Source of the DNA: Actinomycetota bacterium | Lineage (GTDB): Bacteria > Actinomycetota > Acidimicrobiia > Acidimicrobiales > AC-14 | NCBI GenBank assembly: GCA_040754375.1 | Contig: JBFMCT010000002.1 | Location: 1 to 64,000, forward strand | Reading direction: 5' to 3' | DNA length: 64,000 nucleotides | In this document: piece after piece, positions 24,692 through 33,381 of the stretch | Layout of the letters: every line of letters begins with the position of its first letter | Numbering within the stretch: position 1 is the first letter of the stretch | Made by a program: the position numbers and the translations under genes | Notes under the pieces: model-generated | Seen by the model: the letters and a program-made list of their open reading frames with translations, nothing else | What the model was told of the DNA's origin: nothing | The model's database searches: none

Positions 24692-27600
24692 TCAGCCGGC
24701 CCGGCGCACCGGGCCTTCGCTGAACGAGCCCCAGAGGGCGGCGTACTGGCCGCCGCGGGCCAGCAGCTCGTCGTGGGGGCCCACCTCGACCACCCGGCCC
24801 TGGTCGACCACGACGATCCGGTCGGCCGTACGGGCCGTCTGGAGCCGGTGGGCGATGAGCAGGGTGGTACGGCCGGCCGACAGCATGCCCATGGCCTCGA
24901 TGACCCGGGCCTCGGTGGCCATGTCGAGGGTGGCCGTGGCCTCGTCGAGCAGCAAGATGGCGGGCTGGACGAGCTGGGCACGGGCCAGGGCGATGAGCTG
25001 GCGCTGGCCGGCCGACAGCGACCGGCCCCGTTCGGTCACCGGATGGAGGTAGCCGCCTCGCAGGCGGGCGACGAACGGGTGGGCGCCCACGGCCCGGGCC
25101 GCGGCCTCCACCTCCAGGTCGCTGGCCTCGGGCCGGCCGTAGGCGATGTTGTCGCGGATGGTGCCCGAGAACAGGAAGGGCTCCTGGGGTACGTAGCCGA
25201 GCTGGCGCCGGTAGGCGGTCAGGTCGAGGTCGGTCAAGGGCTGGCCGTCCACCAGCACCCGGCCCTCGGTGGGGTCGTAGAAGCGGGCCGCCAGCTTGAC
25301 GATGGTCGACTTGCCGGCGCCCGTCTCGCCCACCAGGGCCACCGTCTCGCCTGGCACGATGTCGAGGTCGACGCCCGACAATGCGTCCTCGTGGGCGCCC
25401 GCGTAGCGGAAGCGCACGCCCTCGAATCGAAGCCCGCCCCGGAGCGGCCCCGGGTCGACAGGGTTCTCAGCCGGCACCACCGACGGTTCGGTGGCCAGCA
25501 GCTCGCCGATCTTGGCCAGCGAGACCCGGGCCTGCTGGTAGGTGTCGAAGACCTGGGACAGCTGCTGGATGGGCGAGAACAGCAGGTTGAGGTAGAGGAC
25601 GAAGGCCACCAGCTCGCCGGGGCTCACCGCCCCGGTGCCCGCCAGCCGGGCACCCACACCCAGCACCACGGCGGCCGCCAGCACCGACAGGAGCTCGACG
25701 AACGGGAAGTAGGTGGCCACCAGGCGCTGGGCGTGCATGCGGGCGTCGAGGTGGTCGCGGGCCACCCGCTGGAAGCTCTCGATGTTGCGGTCCTCGCGCA
25801 CGTAGGCCTGGGCCACCCGTACGCCCGACACGCTCTCCTGCAGGTTGGCGTTGACCACGGCCACCCGGTCGCGCGCCGTGTTGTAGGCCCGGTCGGAGCG
25901 GCGCCGGAACCACAAGGTGGCGGCCACCAGGGGGACCAGCGTGGCCAGGGTGGCCAGCGAGAGCTCGGCGTTCATCACCACCAGCACCACGGCCACCCCC
26001 ACGAGGGTCAGGCCGGACACCACGGCGTTGACCAGGCCGGTCTGCAGGAGCTGGGAGAGGGCTTCCACGTCGGTGGTCATGCGCGTCATGATCCGGCCCG
26101 CCAGCTCCCGTTCGTAGAAGTCGAGGCCCAGCCGCTGGAGGTGGGCGAAGGTCCGTACCCGCAGGGCGAACAGGAGGCGTTCGGCCGTCCGCCCGGTGTA
26201 GCGCTGCTGGGCCCACACCACGGCCCAGTCGGCCAGGGTGACGGCCAGGAACACGCCGACCGCGACCCACAAGGCAGCCCGGGACCCGTCGACTACCCCC
26301 CGGTCCAGCCCGTAGCGGACCAGGGCGGGGCCGGTCAGCGAGGCCAGGGCGTCCAGGACGACCAGGCCCAGTCCGACGGCCAGGGCCCGGCGGTAGGGGG
26401 CGATGAACCGGCGCAGCGAGAAGTTGGCGTCGGCCGCGCTCTCGCGATCGAGGTCGATGCCCGGCTTCTCGTCGGCCGGGGGCAGGGCGGCCACGGCGGC
26501 CTTCAGCTCAGGCGTCTCGGCCACCAGTGCGAGGCGGGAGCCGGGGCTGCCCCCCCTGCCGGCCATGGCCCCGTGGCCGCCGCCGATACCACCCATGCCG
26601 CCCATGCCCATCGAGTGCATGCCCAGCATGCCGTCGGACGCGGCCTCGGCCTGGGCCCGGGCCAGCGGGGTGGCCCCCCGCCGGTCCTCGGGCCACGCCG
26701 GGGCCGTGAGCGACCCGTCCCAGGCACCCGCCGGGCCGCCGTTGGCGGCCCCGTTGGTGGCGGTCTCGTCGGTGGCTACGGGCTCGTCGACCCCCTCACC
26801 CGGGCCGGCCAGGAGCTGGCGGTAGAGGGGGCACGACGCCACCAGTTCCTCGTGGGCCCCGGTGGCCACCACCCGGCCGTCGTCGACCACGGCGATGCGG
26901 TCGGCCAACCGCAGCGTCGAGCGCCGGTGGGCCACCAGCAGGGTCGTCCGCCCTTGCATCAGGCGGCGCAGCGTGGCGTGGATCTCCTCCTCGACACGGG
27001 AGTCGATGGCCGATGTGGCGTCGTCGAGCACCAGGACGCGGGGATCGGTGAGAAGGGCGCGAGCCAGGGCCAGGCGCTGGCGCTGGCCCCCGGACAGGGT
27101 GTAACCGCCTTCGCCCAGGCGGGCGCCGTAGCCCCCGGGCAGGGCGGTGATGAACCCGTGGGCTTCGGCCGCCCGGGCCGCGGCCTCGACCTCGGCGTCG
27201 GTGGCATCGGGCCGCCCGTAGGCGATGTTGGCCTTGACCGTGTCCGAGAACAGGAAGGTCTCTTCGAACACGACGCCGATCTGGCGGCGGAGCGAGTCGA
27301 GGGTCACGTCCCGCACGTCGGTGCCGTCGATGCTGACCGTGCCGTCCTGGGTGTCGTAGAAGCGGGGCAGCAGCAGGGCCACCGTCGACTTGCCCGAGCC
27401 CGACGGGCCCACGAGGGCGACCGTCTCGCCCGGGGCCACGGTGAGCGAGAAGTCGCGCAGCACCGGCTCGGAGCGCAGGTAGCCGAAGGAGACCCCCTCG
27501 AAGCGCACCTCACCCCGTACGGGGGGAAGGTCGGGCGCCCCTGGCTTCTCCTCGACCAGGGGGGTGGAGTCGAGCACCTCGAAGATGCGCTCGGCCCCGG

Positions 27601-28537
27601 CCCGGGCCTGCTGGGCGATGACCGTGAGGTTGGACAGCATGCGCACGGGGGCGACGAGCTGGAGCATGTAGGACGAGAAGGCCAGGAACGTGCCGATCGT
27701 GATGCGGCCGTCCAGCGCCATCCAGCCCCCGACGGCCAGCACGGCCACCTGGCCCAGGGCGGGGACGGACTGCAGGCCCGAGCTGAACCCGGCGGTGATG
27801 CGAACGGCCCGCAGGCGCGACCCGTAGAGGGCCTCGCTGCGGTTGACCAGGCGGTCGAGCTCCTGGCTTTCCTGGCCGAAGCCCTTGACCACCCGCACGC
27901 CGGCCACCGCCTCCTCGACCACCCCGGCCACCTCGGCTGCCTTCTGCTGGGCGTGCCAGGCCGCCGGGAACACCGTCGTACGCAGGCGCAGGGCCACCAG
28001 GGTGACCACCGGGACGACCGTGAGAGCGACCAGCGTCAGCGCGGGCGACAGGAACAGCATGATGGTGATCGAGGCCACCAGCAGCACGACGTTGCCGCTG
28101 AACAGGGGCAGGAAGGCCATCAGGCCCTGGACCAGCGTGACGTCGGAGATGGCCCGCGATACGAGCTGGCCCGTCTGGAACTCGTCGTGGCGGGCGAAGT
28201 CGAGGCGCTGGAGGCGCCGGTAGACGTCGTTGCGCAGGTCGTACTGCACGCCCAGGGCCACCCGGCCCCCGATGAACCGCCGGATGTGGGCGCAGCCGAA
28301 GCGCACCAACCCGGCCAGCACGAGCAGCCCGAGCCAGGGGGCCAGCGACCGGTCCGACCCCAAGATCACGTCGTCGACGATCACCTTCTGCACGACGGGG
28401 GTCAGGGCCGCGACCGTCAGGCCCACCAGCGCGGCCCCGAAGGTGAGCAGCACGTCGCGCCGGCGGGCGCGCAGATAGGGCATGAGCCGGCGTACCCACC
28501 CGGGGGCCGCCTGGCCATCGGCCCGAGCGTCGGTCAC
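24692..28537 (-). CDS. Fused ABC exporter, TMD-NBD-TMD-NBD
   Basis: One 1281-aa chain joins two ABC exporter halves, as in mycobacterial Rv0194. TMD1 spans about 20-330 and NBD1 about 345-590: Walker A GPSGSGKST, signature LSGGQRQR, Walker B LVLDDATSAID, with Asp in place of the catalytic Glu. After a linker come TMD2 (about 710-1000) and NBD2 (about 1020-1265): Walker A GETGAGKST, signature LSAGQRQL, Walker B LLLDEATATLD with the Glu kept. One site is therefore degenerate, as in heterodimeric multidrug exporters. The linker (637-663) is Met/Gly/His-rich. GTG start overlaps the marR stop. Confidence 0.93.
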   Translation of the reverse strand: MTDARADGQAAPGWVRRLMPYLRARRRDVLLTFGAALVGLTVAALTPVVQKVIVDDVILGSDRSLAPWLGLLVLAGLVRFGCAHIRRFIGGRVALGVQYDLRNDVYRRLQRLDFARHDEFQTGQLVSRAISDVTLVQGLMAFLPLFSGNVVLLVASITIMLFLSPALTLVALTVVPVVTLVALRLRTTVFPAAWHAQQKAAEVAGVVEEAVAGVRVVKGFGQESQELDRLVNRSEALYGSRLRAVRITAGFSSGLQSVPALGQVAVLAVGGWMALDGRITIGTFLAFSSYMLQLVAPVRMLSNLTVIAQQARAGAERIFEVLDSTPLVEEKPGAPDLPPVRGEVRFEGVSFGYLRSEPVLRDFSLTVAPGETVALVGPSGSGKSTVALLLPRFYDTQDGTVSIDGTDVRDVTLDSLRRQIGVVFEETFLFSDTVKANIAYGRPDATDAEVEAAARAAEAHGFITALPGGYGARLGEGGYTLSGGQRQRLALARALLTDPRVLVLDDATSAIDSRVEEEIHATLRRLMQGRTTLLVAHRRSTLRLADRIAVVDDGRVVATGAHEELVASCPLYRQLLAGPGEGVDEPVATDETATNGAANGGPAGAWDGSLTAPAWPEDRRGATPLARAQAEAASDGMLGMHSMGMGGMGGIGGGHGAMAGRGGSPGSRLALVAETPELKAAVAALPPADEKPGIDLDRESAADANFSLRRFIAPYRRALAVGLGLVVLDALASLTGPALVRYGLDRGVVDGSRAALWVAVGVFLAVTLADWAVVWAQQRYTGRTAERLLFALRVRTFAHLQRLGLDFYERELAGRIMTRMTTDVEALSQLLQTGLVNAVVSGLTLVGVAVVLVVMNAELSLATLATLVPLVAATLWFRRRSDRAYNTARDRVAVVNANLQESVSGVRVAQAYVREDRNIESFQRVARDHLDARMHAQRLVATYFPFVELLSVLAAAVVLGVGARLAGTGAVSPGELVAFVLYLNLLFSPIQQLSQVFDTYQQARVSLAKIGELLATEPSVVPAENPVDPGPLRGGLRFEGVRFRYAGAHEDALSGVDLDIVPGETVALVGETGAGKSTIVKLAARFYDPTEGRVLVDGQPLTDLDLTAYRRQLGYVPQEPFLFSGTIRDNIAYGRPEASDLEVEAAARAVGAHPFVARLRGGYLHPVTERGRSLSAGQRQLIALARAQLVQPAILLLDEATATLDMATEARVIEAMGMLSAGRTTLLIAHRLQTARTADRIVVVDQGRVVEVGPHDELLARGGQYAALWGSFSEGPVRRAG

Positions 28538-28965
28538 TTGCCCATCGCTGCGGCCCGGAGGGCGTCGAGGGCGGGGGCCAGGGTGCCGAGGGCGTCCAGC
28601 GTGTCCCGCCCGCCGCCGGCCATGTCGACCACCTCCCGCAGACGCCGGGCCATTGCCGCCTCGGCCTCCCGGAGCGTCTCGCGGCCGGCCGGGGTGAGGC
28701 CGATGCGCAGGGACCGGCGGTCGCCGGGGACGGGCTCGCGCTCCAGCAGGCCCCGCTCGACGAGGCCGTCGACGGCGGCCGTGACCGTGGGCTTGGCCAG
28801 GGCCAGGGCGTGGGCCAGGTGGGTGGCCCGCTCCCCCCCGTCGTCGACCGCGGCCAGCACCCGGTACTGGGCCAGGGTCAGGCCCCCCGACGAGCGTTCC
28901 AGCAGGCGGGCCAGGCGGGCCAGGGTGCGGACCGCCTTCAGTTCTTCGTCGAGCGGGTCGTCCAC
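28534..28965 (-). CDS. MarR family transcriptional regulator
   Basis: A 143-aa winged-helix regulator: LTLAQYRVLAAV, LALAKPTVTAAVDGLVERGL as the recognition helix region, and DRRSLRIGLTPAGRE as the wing. GTG 28965 is preferred because a perfect inverted repeat lies just upstream, between this gene and the divergent desaturase; the longer frame from 29016 would include the operator. It is co-transcribed with the ABC exporter (GTGA overlap) and probably represses it until a ligand binds. Confidence 0.88.
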   Translation of the reverse strand: MDDPLDEELKAVRTLARLARLLERSSGGLTLAQYRVLAAVDDGGERATHLAHALALAKPTVTAAVDGLVERGLLEREPVPGDRRSLRIGLTPAGRETLREAEAAMARRLREVVDMAGGGRDTLDALGTLAPALDALRAAAMGK

Positions 28966-28982
28966 AGCCCGCCAGGGTACTG

Positions 28983-28997
28983 GTTCGAGGATCGAAC
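28983..28997. promoter_or_regulatory. Probable MarR operator
   Basis: GTTCGA-GGA-TCGAAC is a perfect 15-bp inverted repeat lying 18 bp before the marR start and 32 bp before the desaturase start, the expected size for a MarR dimer site. It could control both directions. Confidence 0.65.
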
Positions 28998-29028
28998 TAT
29001 TCACGGCTCTCACCAAAGTTGCCTACCG

Positions 29029-29982
29029 GTGAGTCGGGTACTGTGGGCGCGCTTGGATGACGAAACCCTCCTCCGAGAGCTGGCCCCCGAGGCCGAACGC
29101 CTCCTCAACCGGCACCTGGCCACGGCCAAGGAGTGGATGCCGCACGAGTACGTGCCCTGGAGCCTGGGGCGCGACTTCGTGCCCGGCGAGGAGTGGGAGG
29201 AGACCGAGCAGTCCCTGCCGCCGGCGGTGCGTAGCGCCCTGCTCCTCAACCTGCTGACCGAGGACAACCTGCCCTACTACTCGGCCCACATCGACAAGAT
29301 GTTCGGTCAGGACCACCCGTGGCGGGAGTGGACCCGGCGGTGGACGGCCGAGGAGATGCGCCACGCCATGGTCATCCGTGACTACGTGATCGTCACCCGG
29401 GCCATCGACCCGGTGGCCCTGGAGCGGGCCCGGATGCACCAGGTGAGCACGGGCGAGGTGCCCGAGCCCCCCACGGCGGCCGAGGGTATGGCCTACGTCG
29501 CCCTCCAGGAGATCGCCACCCGTATCGCCCACCGCAACACCGGCAAGCACCTGGGGGAGAGCCGGGGCTACGACCTGCTGAGCAGGGTGGCGGCCGACGA
29601 GAACCTGCACTACCTGTTCTACCGCGACGTGGTGACGGCCGCTCTCGAAGTGGCCCCGTCCACCATGGTCGAGGCCATCGCCGCTCAGGTCATCGGCTTC
29701 CAGATGCCCGGCACCGGCATCGAGGACTTCGCGGCCCACTCCCGGCTGATCGCCAACGCCGGCATCTACGACGTGTCCATCTTCCTCGACCAGGTCCTGG
29801 TGCCCGTGGTCCGCAACTTCTGGCGCCTGGAGGAGATCGAGGGCCTGACCCCCGCGGCCGAGCAGGCCCGCGAGCGGGTCGTCAACCACTTCGAGCGCCT
29901 CGGCCGGGTGGCGTCGCGTTACGCCGAACGCCGGGCGACATCCACCGCGACCTCGCCCGAAGCCGGGGCGCTGGTCCCGTGA
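29029..29982 (+). CDS. Acyl-ACP desaturase
   Basis: A soluble di-iron fatty acid desaturase (FA_desaturase_2 type) of 317 aa that inserts a cis double bond into acyl-ACP. Iron ligands are in LLTEDNLPYY (E79), EEMRH (108-112) and DENLH (about 196-200), the two ExxH pairs of the family. Mycobacterial DesA1/DesA2 are the close relatives. GTG 29029 is the start nearest the domain. It is transcribed divergently from marR with a MarR-type operator between them, hinting at joint control with the exporter. Confidence 0.9.
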   Translation: MSRVLWARLDDETLLRELAPEAERLLNRHLATAKEWMPHEYVPWSLGRDFVPGEEWEETEQSLPPAVRSALLLNLLTEDNLPYYSAHIDKMFGQDHPWREWTRRWTAEEMRHAMVIRDYVIVTRAIDPVALERARMHQVSTGEVPEPPTAAEGMAYVALQEIATRIAHRNTGKHLGESRGYDLLSRVAADENLHYLFYRDVVTAALEVAPSTMVEAIAAQVIGFQMPGTGIEDFAAHSRLIANAGIYDVSIFLDQVLVPVVRNFWRLEEIEGLTPAAEQARERVVNHFERLGRVASRYAERRATSTATSPEAGALVP

Positions 29983-30015
29983 CTGGCGGGCCGAAAATCC
30001 AAGGAGGCCGACCGG

Positions 30016-30447
30016 GTGGCTGATCGCAAGGCGAGTGCCGTTTGGCATGGAGACCTGTTCGAGGGCGGCGGCACGGTGACAGCCGAGTCCAGCGCGCTGT
30101 TCACCGACGCCGGGGTCACCTGGGCGTCGCGCACCGAGCAGCCCGAGGGCCGCACCAGCCCCGAGGAGCTCATCGCCGCGGCCCACGCGGCCTGCTTCTG
30201 CATGGCCCTGTCCAACGAGCTGTCCTCTCGGGGCAACCCGCCCGAGACGCTCGCGGTCTCGGCCACGTGCACGTTCGTCCCCGGCCAGGGCATCACGAAG
30301 ATGGCCCTCGACGTGGTGGCCACGATGGCGGGCGTGGGCGAGGACGCCTTCGGTGAGGGGCTCGAGGCGGCCGAGCAGTCGTGCCCGGTCTCGGGGGCGC
30401 TACGGGGCAACGTGGCCATCGAGGTCTCCGGGCGGCTGGCCGGCTGA
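30016..30447 (+). CDS. OsmC/Ohr family peroxiredoxin-like protein
   Basis: A 143-aa protein that likely reduces organic hydroperoxides. The two redox cysteines are C60 (HAACFCMAL) and C123 (EQSCPVSG), and R46 in the EGRTSPEEL segment is the partner Arg. It fits the OsmC subgroup better than Ohr. AAGGAGG precedes GTG 30016. It follows the desaturase by 33 bp and may share its transcript, which would pair unsaturated lipid synthesis with peroxide defence. Confidence 0.88.
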   Translation: MADRKASAVWHGDLFEGGGTVTAESSALFTDAGVTWASRTEQPEGRTSPEELIAAAHAACFCMALSNELSSRGNPPETLAVSATCTFVPGQGITKMALDVVATMAGVGEDAFGEGLEAAEQSCPVSGALRGNVAIEVSGRLAG

Positions 30448-30818
30448 CGACCTACCTGGTCGACGGCAACAACGTGGTCGGCTCGGCGGCCGACGGTTGG
30501 TGGCGTGACCGGCCGGCGGCGGCCCGGCGGCTGGTCGAGCGGCTGGCCTGCTTCAGCCGGGTGACCGGCGACGACGTGATGGTGGTGTTCGACGTGGCCC
30601 ACCCCGACCTCCCGGCCGGCAGCCACGGGGGCGTGGAGGTGGCCTACGCGTCGCGTTCGGGCCGGGACGCGGCTGACGACCGGGTTCGCGAGCTGGTACG
30701 CCGGGGCGACGTGGTCGTCACCTCCGACCGGGCCCTGGCCGCCGACGTGGCCGCGGCCGGGGCGGCCGTGCTGGGGTCGGGGGCGTTCCTGGCCCGCCTC
30801 CAGCAGGACGGCTGCTGA
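30444..30818 (+). CDS. NYN domain (PIN-like) RNase
   Basis: A 124-aa protein starting with YLVDGNNVVGSA and containing VVFDVAHPD and VVTSDRALA, the acidic clusters of NYN/YacP-like nucleases. The domain begins immediately at the osmC stop. No ATG/GTG/TTG is close by; CTG 30444 overlaps the osmC TGA as CTGA, mirroring the GTGA and ATGA overlaps elsewhere. A GTG at 30381 would add 21 unrelated residues. RNase activity is inferred from the family. Confidence 0.72.
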   Translation: MTTYLVDGNNVVGSAADGWWRDRPAAARRLVERLACFSRVTGDDVMVVFDVAHPDLPAGSHGGVEVAYASRSGRDAADDRVRELVRRGDVVVTSDRALAADVAAAGAAVLGSGAFLARLQQDGC

Positions 30819-30825
30819 GCCGGCG

Positions 30826-32274
30826 GTGACCGCCGATGCGGTGGTGGTGGGGGCGGGGCCCAACGGCCTGGCCGCGGCCGTGGCCCTGGCCCGGGCCGGC
30901 TTGGAGGTCGTCGTGGTCGAGGCTGCCGACCGGCCCGGTGGAGGGACGCGCTCGGCCGAGCTGACCCTGCCCGGGTTCGTCCACGACGTGTGCTCGTCGG
31001 TGCACCCCCTGGGCGTGGCCTCGCCCTTCCTGTCGTCGCTGCCCCTGGCCGATCACGGCCTGCGCTGGGCCCATCCCGAGGCCCCCTTGGCCCACCCTCT
31101 CCCCGGGGCCCCGGCCGTCGTGCTGGAACGGGCGCTCGCCGAGGTGAGCGGGACCTTGGGAGGGCGCGACGGCCGGGCCTGGCGACGCCTGGTGGGGCCG
31201 TTCGTGCGCCGGTGGGACGACCTGGCCGAGTCGGTCCTGGGCCCTGTCCTGCGCTGGCCGCCCCACCCCGTGACGATGGCCCGGTTCGGGCTACGGGCAG
31301 CCTGGCCGGCCACCGCCCTGGCCCGGGCGGCCTTCAGGGGCGAGCCGGCGCGGGCGCTGTTCGCGGGCATGGCGGCCCACGCCATCTTGGACCTACGGGC
31401 TCCCCTCACCTCGTCGTTCGGGACGATCTTCGGGGCCAGCGCCCACGCCCAGGGCTGGCCGGTGGCGGCCGGTGGCTCGCAGGCGGTGGCCGGTGCCCTG
31501 GTGTCCTACCTGGGCTCGCTGGGCGGCCGGGTGGTCACGTCCCACCCCGTGCGCGGCCTGGCCGACCTGCCCCCGTCCCGGGCCGTGCTCTTCGACCTCA
31601 CCCCCGGCCAGTTGCTCGACATCGCGGGCGACGCCCTCGACGCCCGCTACCGGCGACGCCTGGGCCGCTACCGCTACGGCCCCGGTTCGTTCAAGGTCGA
31701 CTACGCCCTCGACGGCCCGGTCCCGTGGGCCGACCCGGCGTGCGGGCGGGCGGGCACCGTGCACGTAGGCGGCACCATGGCCGAGGTGGCCGGTGCCGAG
31801 GCCGAGGTGGCCCGGGGCCGCCACCCCGAGCGCCCATTCGTGCTGTGCACCCAAGCCAGCCTGTTCGACCCGGGCCGGGCCCCCGAGGGAAAGCACACGC
31901 TGTGGGCCTACTGCCACGTGCCCGCCGGGTCCGATGTCGACATGACGGCTCGGATCGAGGCCCAGCTCGAGCGGTTCGCCCCCGGCTTCCGCGACCTCGT
32001 GCTGGCCCGTCACGTGATGGGCCCGGTCGCCCTCGAGGCCCACAACGCCAACAACGTGGGCGGCGACATCGCCGGCGGCTCGCACGGGGGCCTGCAACTG
32101 GTGGCCCGCCCCGTGCTGGCCCGCAACCCCTACCGCGTGCCTCTGGCCGGCCGGCCCGCCTACCTGTGCTCGTCCTCCACGCCCCCGGGGGCGGGCGTGC
32201 ACGGCATGTGCGGCTGGTGGGCCGCCCAGTCCGCCCTCCGCGACGTGTTCGGGGGGCCGCAAGGCGGGTTATAG
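30826..32274 (+). CDS. Phytoene dehydrogenase-like FAD oxidoreductase
   Basis: A 482-aa flavoprotein of the amine oxidase/CrtI superfamily. The FAD dinucleotide fold VVVGAGPNGLAAAVALA and VVVVEAADRPGGGTRS lie at the N-terminus, and a C-terminal flavin segment near GAGVHGMCGWW closes the site. Such proteins are related to carotenoid desaturases and retinol saturases (NAD(P)/FAD-dependent oxidoreductases), but no carotenoid genes are nearby. Substrate unknown. It ends overlapping the convergent ackA stop by 6 bp. Confidence 0.82.
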   Translation: MTADAVVVGAGPNGLAAAVALARAGLEVVVVEAADRPGGGTRSAELTLPGFVHDVCSSVHPLGVASPFLSSLPLADHGLRWAHPEAPLAHPLPGAPAVVLERALAEVSGTLGGRDGRAWRRLVGPFVRRWDDLAESVLGPVLRWPPHPVTMARFGLRAAWPATALARAAFRGEPARALFAGMAAHAILDLRAPLTSSFGTIFGASAHAQGWPVAAGGSQAVAGALVSYLGSLGGRVVTSHPVRGLADLPPSRAVLFDLTPGQLLDIAGDALDARYRRRLGRYRYGPGSFKVDYALDGPVPWADPACGRAGTVHVGGTMAEVAGAEAEVARGRHPERPFVLCTQASLFDPGRAPEGKHTLWAYCHVPAGSDVDMTARIEAQLERFAPGFRDLVLARHVMGPVALEAHNANNVGGDIAGGSHGGLQLVARPVLARNPYRVPLAGRPAYLCSSSTPPGAGVHGMCGWWAAQSALRDVFGGPQGGL

Positions 32275-33381
32275 GGCCCGGCGGACCTGGCGGGCGATCT
32301 CGATGTCCTCGCGGGCGGTGACCACGACCGTACGGACGGTCGCGCCCTCGGCCGAGATGTCCCCGTCGGTGGTCGTGGCCCCGTTGCGGGTCCCGTCTAT
32401 GGCCACCCCCAGGAACCCGAGCGGGCGGGCGGCCGTGGCCCGCACGATGGGGACGTGCTCGCCCACCCCCCCGCTGAACACCAGCACGTCGAGGCCTCCG
32501 AGCGTCGCCGTCATGGCCGCGATCTCCCGTCGCAGGCGGTGGACGTAGACGTCGAAGGCCAGCCGGGCGGCGTCCTCACCAGCCGTCATTGTGCCCATCA
32601 GCTCCCGGAAGTCGCCCGTCCCCCCGCTGAGGCCGGCCAGCCCCGACCGGCGGTCGAGAGCCTCGGCCACTTCGGCGGGGCCGAGGCCCGCCTGGTTGAC
32701 CAGCCACATGACCAGCCCGGGGTCGACCGACCCGCAGCGGGTGGCCATGACCAGTCCCTCGGTGGGGGTGAACCCCATGGTCGTGTCGACCGAGTGACCG
32801 GCCCGGACGGCGCACAGCGACGCCCCCGCGCCCAGGTGGCAGGTCACCGTGCGCAGGCTGGACAGCGGGCGGCCCACCAACTGGGCCGCCCGGCGGGCGG
32901 CGTACTGGTGGGACAGGCCGTGGAACCCGTAGCGGCGCAGGTCCCACCGGCGCAGCCACTCACGGGGCAGGGCGTAGGTCGACGCCGCCGGTGACAGGGT
33001 GGCGTGGAAGGCGGTGTCGAAACAGGCGACGGCCGGCAGATCGGGGCGGGCCGCGGCCACCGCTCTGATGGCGGCCACCGCCCGGGGCTGGTGGAGGGGA
33101 GCCAGCGGGGCGAGCCCCTCCAGGTGGGCCAGCACCGTGGCATCGACGACCGTGGCCGATGTGAAGTCGGGACCGCCGTGAACCACCCGGTGGCCCACGG
33201 CCCCAGCTCGGGCCACCATCTCGTCCAGGGCGGCGACGGCCTCGTCGGGCAACGAGCCGTCCCCCGTCCACGGGTCGACCTCGTGGGTGGCCAGCACCTC
33301 GTCGTCCGCCGACAAGAGCCGGAGCTTGAGGGTGCTCGACCCGGTGTTGACGACGAGGACGTTCAACCGCGGCCCCGCCAC
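32269..33381 (-). CDS. ackA: Acetate kinase
   Basis: AckA converts acetyl phosphate and ADP to acetate and ATP. The 370-aa protein has [13 protein letters not shown] (the family's NxGSSSxK motif with Thr replacing one Ser), [19 protein letters not shown] and [11 protein letters not shown]. It is somewhat shorter than the usual 395-400 aa. Its GTG start lies inside the end of the phosphoketolase gene (19-bp overlap), so acetyl phosphate made by Xfp is passed to a co-expressed kinase. Confidence 0.94.
   Translation of the reverse strand: MAGPRLNVLVVNTGSSTLKLRLLSADDEVLATHEVDPWTGDGSLPDEAVAALDEMVARAGAVGHRVVHGGPDFTSATVVDATVLAHLEGLAPLAPLHQPRAVAAIRAVAAARPDLPAVACFDTAFHATLSPAASTYALPREWLRRWDLRRYGFHGLSHQYAARRAAQLVGRPLSSLRTVTCHLGAGASLCAVRAGHSVDTTMGFTPTEGLVMATRCGSVDPGLVMWLVNQAGLGPAEVAEALDRRSGLAGLSGGTGDFRELMGTMTAGEDAARLAFDVYVHRLRREIAAMTATLGGLDVLVFSGGVGEHVPIVRATAARPLGFLGVAIDGTRNGATTTDGDISAEGATVRTVVVTAREDIEIARQVRRAL

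Noticed and set aside
24773-29032. A plus-strand open frame of more than 1400 codons antisense to the ABC exporter and marR
   Set aside because: It is the mirror of GC3-rich coding on the other strand; its residues are low-complexity Gly/His/Gln/Arg with no domain, and the minus strand has clear Walker and signature motifs.
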